Of a DNA stretch of 21,189 nt, positions 1-6,598 are shown piece by piece. How positions within the stretch are numbered: position 1 is the first letter of the stretch; every line of letters starts with the position of its first letter. Position numbers and translations under genes: made by a program. This stretch comes from a virus. The notes below the pieces were generated by a model. The model saw nothing but the letters and a program-made list of their open reading frames with translations, was not told the DNA's origin and did no database searches. The DNA is taken from positions 1 to 21,189 of the IMG/VR virus record IMGVR_UViG_3300011114_000091; one strand, written 5' to 3'.

Positions 1-2
1 CC

Positions 3-89
3 TTCCGGTACATTGGCCTTATGAGTCGGGAACCAGCCAAGCGCAAACCCAAACCCATGCTCGAGGCCGCAGGCAGCTGGATGAATTAA
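3..89 (+). CDS. C-terminal end of upstream gene, probably terminase large subunit (partial)
   Basis: The reading frame starting at base 3 is open from the window edge and ends at TAA 87-89, giving a 28-residue basic tail that ends GSWMN. The next gene starts a few bases later, which is the tight spacing usual between terminase and portal in P22-like phages. No catalytic motif is visible in such a short piece, so the terminase assignment rests only on its position immediately before the portal gene. Confidence 0.5.
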   Translation, partial: FRYIGLMSREPAKRKPKPMLEAAGSWMN

Positions 90-97
90 GGATGACC

Positions 98-1075
98 ATG
101 AACGCCCCTCGGATTGACGAAGCTATTAAGTTTTGGCAGCTGGTGAACGACAGCGACAGCACAAACCGCAGCGAGGCACTGCAAGATATTCGATTTGCAG
201 CTGGTGACCAATGGCCCGTGGAAATCCAGAACAGCAGAAACCTCGAGGCCAGGCCATGCCTGACCATCAACAAAATTGATGCTTACGTGCGCCAGGTGAC
301 CAACCAGCAGCGCCAGCAACGACCTCGCATCAAGGTGCATCCAGTAAACAACTTGGCAGACTACAAGATTGCTCAGGTGCTGGAAGGCATTACCCGTCAC
401 ATTGAGGTCAACAGCAACGCCGACACCGCATATGACACGGCTTTTGATTACGCTGTACGCATGGGCTGGGGATACTGGCGCATCAATACCAAGTACGTCA
501 GCGAGGAATCGTTTGACCAAGAGATTTACATTGATGCTATCGACAACCCGTTTACCGTTTATTTTGACCCCAATAGCGTAAGACCAGATGGGTCAGATGC
601 CGAACGCTGCCTGGTGACCACGCTGCTGAGCAAGACCATTTTTAAGGAAATGTACCCGGATGCCGATGACGGGGCTAACTTTACTCACCGCAGCACTGGT
701 GACAATTCCGCAAGCTGGGTGACCAAAGAGGATATTCGGATTGCTGAATTCTTCTACGTCACCAGGGAAAAGGCCAAGCTGTACTTGTTGAGTGATGGCA
801 GCAGCGGGTTTGCAGACTCTGACCGATTCCTTGAGCGTGTTGCAGCTGCTGGATTGACAATGGTGGACACCCGTGAGAGTTTCCGCAGAGCAGTCAAATG
901 GTGCAAGATGACAGCGCTCGAGATTCTTGAGGAAAAGACCTGGGATGGCAAATACATCCCCATCGTGCCCTGCTACGGCGCTCAAGTGATCGTGATGACA
1001 AGCGCAAGAAGTATGGCCTGGTGCGGTTTGCCAAAGACCCCCAGCGGATGTACAACTTCTGGCGTACCAGCATGA
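98..1075 (+). CDS. Portal protein, N-terminal part (P22-like, frame-disrupted)
   Basis: This is the first half of a P22-type portal protein, the dodecameric ring at the capsid vertex through which DNA is packaged and ejected. Recognisable family features are the N-terminal stretch with DIRFAAGDQW, LTINKIDAYVRQVTNQQRQQ, the YWRINTKY segment, and IPIVPCYG about residue 287 onward. I place the start at ATG 98 because AAGGA (88-92) lies 5 bases ahead of it; an in-frame ATG at 92 overlaps that site and would add two residues. After about base 985 this frame reads an unrelated tail to a stop at 1075, while the family sequence resumes in another frame. The true protein should continue to 2199, about 700 residues in all, close to the 725 of P22 gp1. 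Confidence 0.85.
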   Translation: MNAPRIDEAIKFWQLVNDSDSTNRSEALQDIRFAAGDQWPVEIQNSRNLEARPCLTINKIDAYVRQVTNQQRQQRPRIKVHPVNNLADYKIAQVLEGITRHIEVNSNADTAYDTAFDYAVRMGWGYWRINTKYVSEESFDQEIYIDAIDNPFTVYFDPNSVRPDGSDAERCLVTTLLSKTIFKEMYPDADDGANFTHRSTGDNSASWVTKEDIRIAEFFYVTREKAKLYLLSDGSSGFADSDRFLERVAAAGLTMVDTRESFRRAVKWCKMTALEILEEKTWDGKYIPIVPCYGAQVIVMTSARSMAWCGLPKTPSGCTTSGVPA

Positions 1076-2199
1076 CCGAGAGCATTGCACTGGCTCCCAA
1101 GGCCAAGTGGTTGCTTGCTGAAGGCCAGGACGAGGGCCATGAAAATGAATGGGCGCTGGCTAACATCAAGTCTAGCCCTGTGCTGCGTTACAAGCAAAAG
1201 GACATAGAAGGCCAGCCAGCCCCTGTGCCAGTGCGTCTACAGCCTGAATCACCGCCTGCTGGCATCATGGATGCTGCCAACGCGATCAACACTGACTTGC
1301 AGATGGTGCTGGGCATCTTAGACCCTAACCAACTGCCAAGCGGCAACATTAGCGGCAAAGCGCTCCAGGGGCAGCAAAGCCAGACTGATTTGAGCAACTT
1401 CCACTTTTACGACAACCTGACGCGCAGCATCAAGCATACGGGCAAGATTCTGCTGGATTTGATACCCAAGATTTACGATACCCAGCGGGTGATGCGGATT
1501 ATTGGCAGCGATGGACAGCCAGATATGACCACCATCAACGAGCAGACCGCGGTGGGCGAAGTGTTGAACGATGTGACGGTGGGCGAGTATGACGTTGTGA
1601 TGGACACTGGGCCAGGGTTCCAAAGCAAGCGCCAGCAAGCTGTTGAGGCCATGATGCCACTGCTAACAGGCAACAAGGAACTGTTTGACTTGGCTGGCGA
1701 CCTGGTGTTTAGGAATATGGACTTTCCAGGCGCTGATGTGATTGCTGACCGTCTGGCGGCTAGAAACCCAATGGCGCAGATTGACGAGAAATCAGATATA
1801 CCACCTCAGGTGCAGATGCAGATGGCCCAGCAACAGAAGCAGATTGAGCAGATGCAGCAACAGTTGCAAGCAGCGCAGCTGGAGATCAACAACCGTATGC
1901 AAGTGGCACAACTCAAGGACAAGGGCGAAACCAGGCGTAAGCTGATGGACGTTACATCAAGGGCGCACAACACCGAGACAATGGCAGAGGTCAGGGTTAA
2001 TGATCAGAATACCCGTGCCGTGACAAGCCAGAACAAGACTGAACTGGATGCAATTGTGCAAATGTTGATTCATAACATGGACACTAATCAGCTGATGCAA
2101 GAAATTGACCGCAGAAATGTGGAACAAGGCCAGTATGCCCAATTTGCAGCCCAAGATATTAGCCAAGGAGCAAACCCGTTGATCCAACCCATGCAGTAG
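1021..2199 (+). CDS. Portal protein, C-terminal part (P22-like, continuation in shifted frame)
   Basis: This is the second half of the portal protein, in frame 1 rather than the frame of the upstream piece. Its family-type sequence (DRDDKRKKYGLVRFAKDPQR, then MYNFWRTSMTE) is already readable from about 988, so GTG 1021 is only the first conventional start codon and not a believable natural one: no Shine-Dalgarno site precedes it. The middle carries the clip/wing region of the family (ILDPNQLPSGNISGKALQGQQ). The last third, from about 1800, is rich in Gln and Met with helical periodicity (MQMAQQQKQIEQMQQQLQ), as expected for the C-terminal barrel helices of P22-type portals. If the frame break is a sequencing or assembly indel, this joins 98-1075 as one gene; if real, the portal is split or made by frameshifting. 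Confidence 0.85.
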   Translation: MRFAKDPQRMYNFWRTSMTESIALAPKAKWLLAEGQDEGHENEWALANIKSSPVLRYKQKDIEGQPAPVPVRLQPESPPAGIMDAANAINTDLQMVLGILDPNQLPSGNISGKALQGQQSQTDLSNFHFYDNLTRSIKHTGKILLDLIPKIYDTQRVMRIIGSDGQPDMTTINEQTAVGEVLNDVTVGEYDVVMDTGPGFQSKRQQAVEAMMPLLTGNKELFDLAGDLVFRNMDFPGADVIADRLAARNPMAQIDEKSDIPPQVQMQMAQQQKQIEQMQQQLQAAQLEINNRMQVAQLKDKGETRRKLMDVTSRAHNTETMAEVRVNDQNTRAVTSQNKTELDAIVQMLIHNMDTNQLMQEIDRRNVEQGQYAQFAAQDISQGANPLIQPMQ

Positions 2200-2228
2200 T
2201 TGCATAACCTTTTGTTTTTGGGTAATAA

Positions 2229-2262
2229 TGCCCTAACCCGACCCGTGGGTTCATACGGGGCA
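2229..2262 (+). repeat. Inverted repeat in the portal-scaffold spacer
   Basis: In the 80-base spacer between portal and scaffold, TGCCC (2229-2233) can pair with GGGCA (2258-2262); alternatively CCCGT (2242-2246) can pair with ACGGG (2255-2259). There is no T tract after it, so it is not a rho-independent terminator. It lies just upstream of the scaffold ribosome binding site (TTGGAG, 2268-2273) and could tune expression or RNA stability, but the stems are short and may be chance. Confidence 0.3.
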
Positions 2263-2279
2263 AATCCTTGGAGTAATCC

Positions 2280-3170
2280 ATGTCTGAAGTGGTAGTGAGT
2301 GAAACGCAGAAAAGACTAGAAGCCAGTACGGTGACTAGCGAGAATTTAGCTGAATACCAAGCTGAAAAACTAGGTTTAGCTGACAAAACGCCACGCGAGG
2401 CTATTGAAACAATAGAGCCGCTGGATGATGACAGTCAGAGTGAGCCTGCCAGTGACGAGCAGCAAACAACAGAGGAAAAAAGACGACCTAAGATTGAGCG
2501 ACGGTTTGAAAAGGTAACCAAAGATCGTGACGATGCAAAGCAAGAAGCGATGCGGGAGCGCGAAGCTAGGGTAAGCCTGGAGCAGCGGTTAGCGGACATG
2601 GAACGGAAACAAGCCCCAAAAAGCGATTCCGAACCAGATCCTAGCCAGTTCACCGATATGTTTGAATATGCCAAGGCATTGACAGACTTTAAGGTTGACC
2701 AGCGATTAGGGGAAGAAAAGCAGAAAGCGGTACAGGCAAAGGTGCAGGCCGAGAAAGAACAGGTGTTAAACACCTGGGTGGAACGGGTTAACCAGGCCAA
2801 AGCAGCAATGCCAGATTTTGAGCGAGTGGTAAAAAGCGCAGACATGACGGTAGTCAATGAAGTGCGAGATGCCATATTCGAGTCAGATGTAGGGCCGCAG
2901 TTGTTGTATCACCTTGCTGACAACCCTGAGTTCGTTGAAAAGCTGCAAGGGATGACGCCATCAGCACAGTTGCGACAGATTGGGAAGTTAGAAGCTATGT
3001 TTGAGAAACAAGACTCAAAGCCTGTTGTGCAAAGAAGTAAGGCAAGCGCACCGATTAATCCCATTCGGTCAGCCGCTAACGGGCGTGATGTTGCATTGAC
3101 TGCTGATGGGCAGTTTCATGGCAGCTTTCAAGCTTGGAAAGCAGGTCGATTGAATGGGCAAATTCGATAA
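2280..3170 (+). CDS. Capsid scaffolding protein (P22 gp8-like)
   Basis: This 296-aa protein fits the internal scaffold that guides coat assembly and leaves before or during packaging. It lies between portal and coat and is nearly the length of P22 scaffold (303 aa). Composition is very charged and helical: an acidic N-terminal third (LDDDSQSEPASDEQQTTEE), then a long predicted coiled coil about residues 70-175 rich in Glu, Lys, Arg and Gln. A segment typical of phage scaffolds runs about residues 213-240 (LADNPEFVEKLQGM, then TPSAQLRQIGKLEA). The C-terminus is short and basic (WKAGRLNGQIR); in P22 a basic C-terminal helix-turn-helix binds coat. The start at 2280 has GGAG six bases upstream. 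The identification is from position, composition and motif, so the family is firm but not the detailed fold. Confidence 0.85.
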   Translation: MSEVVVSETQKRLEASTVTSENLAEYQAEKLGLADKTPREAIETIEPLDDDSQSEPASDEQQTTEEKRRPKIERRFEKVTKDRDDAKQEAMREREARVSLEQRLADMERKQAPKSDSEPDPSQFTDMFEYAKALTDFKVDQRLGEEKQKAVQAKVQAEKEQVLNTWVERVNQAKAAMPDFERVVKSADMTVVNEVRDAIFESDVGPQLLYHLADNPEFVEKLQGMTPSAQLRQIGKLEAMFEKQDSKPVVQRSKASAPINPIRSAANGRDVALTADGQFHGSFQAWKAGRLNGQIR

Positions 3171-3189
3171 CCATTTTTTAGGAAATATC

Positions 3190-4437
3190 ATGGCAAATAA
3201 TTTGCTTACCATCAGCATGATCACCAACGAAGCGTTGATGGTGCTGGAAAACGAACTGACCTTTACGAGCCAGGTTGAACGTAACTATGATGACCAGTTC
3301 GCCGTAACTGGCGCAAAGATTGGCGCGACATTGAATGTCCGTCGTCCTGGCCGTTTTATTGGAACTAGTGGGCCGGCGTTGAATGTGGAGGACTTTAACG
3401 AGACTTCTGTTCCCGTTACCTTGTCCACGCAATTCCACGTTGACACGCAGTTCACAACGCAAGACCTGGCGCTGTCTCTTGACCGCTTCAGCGATCGAGT
3501 GCTGAAACCCGCAGTGGCTGCGATCGCCAACAAGATTGACCGTGATGGTTTGGTTATGGCCAAGAACGCCACTGCCAACATTGTCGGTACTGCCGGGACT
3601 GTCCCGACCAGCTTGCTGACTTACCTGACCGCAGGCGCATATCTGGACTCTGAGGGCGCACCCCGTGATGGCCGCAGGGCTTGCATTGTTGAACCGTTCA
3701 CCGGTGCCACAATTGTGGACTCTCTAAAAGGTCTGTTTGTGCCAAGCAACACCATTGCCAAGCAATACGAGCGCGGCATGATGGGCAAGGACTCGGCAGG
3801 CATGATGTGGAAGATGGATCAGAACGTTGTTAGCCAAACATTTGGCTCTTACGCTACTGCAACCCTGGCTTGCGCTACGACCACGGCAACGGGCTTTCTG
3901 ACCAGCGGCTGGGCATCAACGTCCACCATTGCTCTGACTGCCACGACTGCTACGGCTGGCTTGAAGCAAGGCGATACCTTCACGATTGCAAACATCTTTG
4001 CAGCTAACCCACAAAATCGCGCTGCTTACGGCTCTAACCGTTTGCGTAGTTTTGTTGTGCAAGCTGATGTGACGGTTGCAACGGCTGGTACAACTTCTGT
4101 GATTGTCAGCCCTGCTGTGATCACTGCTGGTCAGTTTCAGAATGTGGTTGTCAACAGCACCAGCGCAACCGCAGTGGTGACCCCGTTCAACAACACTGGC
4201 ACCGTTAGCCCACAGAACATTGTGATGCACAAAAATGCCTTCACGATGGCCTGCGCTGACCTGGAACTGCCAGATGGGGTTCACTTTGCAGGCCGTGCAG
4301 CTGACAAGGAACTGGGCCTGTCCATGCGTGTTGTGCGTCAGTACACTATCAACAACGACTCTATCCCAACCCGTGTAGATGTTCTCTACGGCTGGGCACC
4401 GCTGTACCCCGAGCTTGCTTGCCGGGTTGCCGCTTAA
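3190..4437 (+). CDS. Major capsid (coat) protein, P22 gp5-like
   Basis: This 415-aa protein is the major coat subunit, an HK97-type fold of the P22 coat family (P22 gp5 is 430 aa). Family-like stretches are the N-terminal helix with TNEALMVLENELTFTSQVER, the early beta region around KIGATLNVRRPGRF, and the segment AVAAIANKIDRDGLVMAK. Residues about 215-330 (GLKQGDTFTIANIF and a run of Thr/Ala/Val-rich strands) line up by position and character with the inserted I-domain of P22 coat. I choose ATG 3190, with AGGA at 3180-3183, over an ATG at 3154 that would sit inside the scaffold gene and lacks a ribosome site. High expression is expected. Confidence 0.9.
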   Translation: MANNLLTISMITNEALMVLENELTFTSQVERNYDDQFAVTGAKIGATLNVRRPGRFIGTSGPALNVEDFNETSVPVTLSTQFHVDTQFTTQDLALSLDRFSDRVLKPAVAAIANKIDRDGLVMAKNATANIVGTAGTVPTSLLTYLTAGAYLDSEGAPRDGRRACIVEPFTGATIVDSLKGLFVPSNTIAKQYERGMMGKDSAGMMWKMDQNVVSQTFGSYATATLACATTTATGFLTSGWASTSTIALTATTATAGLKQGDTFTIANIFAANPQNRAAYGSNRLRSFVVQADVTVATAGTTSVIVSPAVITAGQFQNVVVNSTSATAVVTPFNNTGTVSPQNIVMHKNAFTMACADLELPDGVHFAGRAADKELGLSMRVVRQYTINNDSIPTRVDVLYGWAPLYPELACRVAA

Positions 4438-4461
4438 CACCTATCACAAGGAGTAACTATC

Positions 4462-4893
4462 ATGGCAAATCCAGGCGCGGCAACAACCACTACCGTTCAC
4501 CCGCAAGTTCTGTCCAGCAACCAGGCTATTCGCTTGATTGCTTACGCAACGAGCGTTTCAGTCAATGCTACCGGCGATGCGGTAATTACCTTGCCCGTCA
4601 TCAACACCACCAGCTACAACATCACTAACGTCATTATTACTAATGCCAACAAAGATGTGTCTGCTGGTTATCTGGCAATCTGGACTCAACCAGCTGGTGC
4701 GGGTACTGAAATCGTCACCAACGCAGCACTAACCAGCAACACCAGTTCAGCTTACGTCACCAAATCCACGGTGGTAGCAGCTACTGGCACAGCAAACCTT
4801 TCTGCTCAGACGTTTTACGTCAGAATTGGAACTGCTGTTGCTAGTGGCACGGTTGACGTTTACGTGTACGGTACTGATTTCACAGCGTTCTAA
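4462..4893 (+). CDS. Small Thr/Ala-rich structural protein, possible capsid decoration protein
   Basis: I do not recognise this 143-aa protein as a named family. It begins 24 bases after the coat stop behind a strong AAGGAG site, and the pair probably share one mRNA that ends at the terminator at 4913. The sequence is low in charge and rich in Thr, Ala, Val and Asn with alternating strands (VNATGDAVITLPVINTTSYN; VDVYVYGTDFTAF at the end), consistent with a compact beta sandwich. Genes directly after coat in tailed phages often encode decoration or head-fibre proteins, and that is the most likely role here. A minor tail component is the alternative. Confidence 0.6.
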   Translation: MANPGAATTTTVHPQVLSSNQAIRLIAYATSVSVNATGDAVITLPVINTTSYNITNVIITNANKDVSAGYLAIWTQPAGAGTEIVTNAALTSNTSSAYVTKSTVVAATGTANLSAQTFYVRIGTAVASGTVDVYVYGTDFTAF

Positions 4894-4912
4894 ACTCTGT
4901 TTCATCAAAAAC

Positions 4913-4947
4913 AAAAGGGGACTGTTCGCAAGGGCGGTTCCCTTTTT
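4913..4947 (+). terminator. Probable rho-independent terminator after the capsid genes
   Basis: AAAAGGGGAC (4913-4922) pairs with GTTCCCTTTT (4937-4946) as a ten-base stem with one G.U pair, enclosing a 14-base loop and ending in a run of five T (4943-4947). It falls in the gap between the capsid-associated gene and the receptor-binding cassette. It may limit read-through from highly expressed coat mRNA into the fibre genes. The T tract is short and partly used in the stem, so termination may be incomplete. Confidence 0.6.
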
Positions 4948-4959
4948 CACTAAAAAATC

Positions 4960-5418
4960 ATGGCTACAACATCCCTATCACCCACGCCTAAGCTGCAATT
5001 CTTTGATTTGAATGGCGCTCCGCTATCTGGTGGGAAGCTGTACACCTACGCTGCTGGTACGACCACGCCATTGGCGTCCTACACCGATTCCACGGGCAAC
5101 ATTGCCAACACTAACCCCATCATCTTGGACAGCCGTGGCGAGGCCAATGTGTGGCTTAGTGGGGCTATCTATAAGATTGCCCTGTACGACAGTACCAACG
5201 TGCTGATCTGGACAGTGGACAACATCAACGGCACCACTTTTGCCACTAATTTCACTGGTACAGGTTCGCAAGTTGCTTTCTCGGTGGTCAACGGTTTTAC
5301 CGCTATCTACATCAATGGCGTTTACCAGAATCGCAACACTTACACTGTCACTAGCGGCACGGTAACATTTAGCCAAGCACCGCCATACACATCCATCATT
5401 GAAGTTGTTTACAACTAG
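4960..5418 (+). CDS. Tail fibre/spike N-terminal-type adaptor protein
   Basis: The first 75 residues are a module often found at the N-terminus of phage tail fibres and spikes: SPTPKLQFFDLNGAPLSGGK, LYTYAAGTTTPLASYTDSTG, then NTNPIILDSRGEANVWL and YKIALYD. The rest (VAFSVVNGFTAIYINGVYQN, TYTVTSGTVTFSQAPPYTSI) resembles a short repeat unit seen in phage receptor-binding proteins. At 152 aa it is only an adaptor plus a small domain, with no receptor-binding tip, so it probably joins the longer fibre and spike encoded next to the particle. No Shine-Dalgarno sequence precedes ATG 4960, only AAAAAATC, yet the N-terminal match makes this start convincing. Confidence 0.7.
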   Translation: MATTSLSPTPKLQFFDLNGAPLSGGKLYTYAAGTTTPLASYTDSTGNIANTNPIILDSRGEANVWLSGAIYKIALYDSTNVLIWTVDNINGTTFATNFTGTGSQVAFSVVNGFTAIYINGVYQNRNTYTVTSGTVTFSQAPPYTSIIEVVYN

Positions 5419-5426
5419 GAATTGCC

Positions 5427-6590
5427 ATGTTAAAGACAGTCTCATCTATAACCAATGCCATTGGAGCGTTGAATTACAAAGGCACCTGGGACGCCAGCAC
5501 CAACACTCCAACACTGGCTGATGGAACTGGGGTAAAAGGCGATTATTACGTAGTCAGCACCGCAGGAACACAGACATTTAACGGGATTTTGTTGTTCTTT
5601 GGTGCAGGCGATTGGATTGTCTACAACGGCGCTGTGTGGCAGCGTGTGGAAGGCGGGAGCGATGGCAACTTTGCTAACGTAACGCTGAACTCTACAGACG
5701 CCGGAGCCACTGCTGCACCCTTGCTTGACCTGTATCGCAACTCAGCCAGCCCCGCAGCGTCAGACACAATGGGAGAGATTAAGTTTAACGGCCAAGACTC
5801 GGCTGGCAACAAGCAACAGTACGCAGTCATTCACGCATCAATTCTTAGCCCAACGTCAACTGCTGAAACAGGGCAGATTCATTTTGAAACTGCAACAGGC
5901 GGCGCATCAACTGAGAAGATGATTATCGGCACGACCAATCTTGTGATTAACGATATTGGGGCTGTGTTCAACGTGCGGATTGAAGGCGACACAGATGCTA
6001 ATCTGTTATATACAGATGCAACAAATAGCCGTGTAGGTGTAGGCACAATTAGCCCTGCTGAAAAACTAGACGTTGTTGGAAATATTAAGCTGTCCGGCAA
6101 TGTAATTCCTGCAAGTGGTTATGGAATTGACTTTTCGGCAACTTCTGGAACAGGCACAAGCGAGTTGTTGGCCGACTATGAGGAAGGAACTTGGACACCA
6201 GTTGCTGTTTTTAGTGGTGGCAACGGAACACTTAGCTATGGCTTTCAAACTGGCCTTTATACGAAAATTGGTAGAGCAGTTAATCTTACTTGTAGGTTTG
6301 GAATTGTCAAAGGCACTGCCGCTGGTAATTATGTTATTGGCGGATTGCCTTTTACAATTGGCAATGGGCAAGCCTACTACGGAGGCGCCGCAGTAGCAGG
6401 TGTTATACGTATTGGCAAAGCAGGTAACGTTGTTACTATCCGAACATTAATTAATACGGCTACGTTAGACGTATTGCTTACTCCGTTTGAATCTCTTAAT
6501 GCTTCAGCATCGTTGACTGCTGCCGATATTGATGCTGGTGCAACTTCCGGAAATTCTGATCTTTTCTTTAGCATGACGTATTTTGTATAG
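5427..6590 (+). CDS. Tail fibre protein
   Basis: This is a 387-aa multi-module fibre. Residues about 14-75 (ALNYKGTWDASTNTPTLADG, then GDYYVVSTAGTQTFNG and GDWIVYNGAVWQ) form a small beta module recurrent in phage fibres. Residues about 90-225 form a shaft ending in VGVGTISPAEKLDVVGNIKL, the kind of segment that in other fibres precedes a tip. The C-terminal part (DYEEGTWTPVAVFSGGNGTL, then YTKIGRAVNLTCRFGI) matches in style a common phage fibre tip domain. No Ser-Lys protease (S74) dyad is evident. The first half has base composition like the capsid genes, while from about base 5900 the DNA turns AT-richer, suggesting a tip swapped in by recombination. It starts 9 bases after the preceding gene, and a small gap also precedes the spike gene. 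Confidence 0.75.
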   Translation: MLKTVSSITNAIGALNYKGTWDASTNTPTLADGTGVKGDYYVVSTAGTQTFNGILLFFGAGDWIVYNGAVWQRVEGGSDGNFANVTLNSTDAGATAAPLLDLYRNSASPAASDTMGEIKFNGQDSAGNKQQYAVIHASILSPTSTAETGQIHFETATGGASTEKMIIGTTNLVINDIGAVFNVRIEGDTDANLLYTDATNSRVGVGTISPAEKLDVVGNIKLSGNVIPASGYGIDFSATSGTGTSELLADYEEGTWTPVAVFSGGNGTLSYGFQTGLYTKIGRAVNLTCRFGIVKGTAAGNYVIGGLPFTIGNGQAYYGGAAVAGVIRIGKAGNVVTIRTLINTATLDVLLTPFESLNASASLTAADIDAGATSGNSDLFFSMTYFV

Positions 6591-6598
6591 GAAAAGCA

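Noticed and set aside
86-520. Long minus-strand frame opposite the portal gene
   Set aside because: It is a mirror frame of a gene with clear family identity, without a ribosome site or recognisable sequence.
931-940. GGAAAAG as a slippery heptamer for programmed -1 frameshifting in the portal
   Set aside because: It is not of the X XXY YYZ form, and slipping there would replace the clearly homologous segment WDGKYIPIVPCYG by unrelated residues; the homology break is about 50 bases later.
3154-3189. Upstream ATG 3154 as the coat protein start
   Set aside because: It lies inside the scaffold gene without a Shine-Dalgarno site, while ATG 3190 has AGGA at the right distance and the length fits the family.
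4853-4882. TTGACG as a -35 box for a promoter driving the fibre cassette
   Set aside because: No convincing -10 hexamer lies 16-18 bases downstream, and the bases are inside the coding region of a conserved-looking beta strand.
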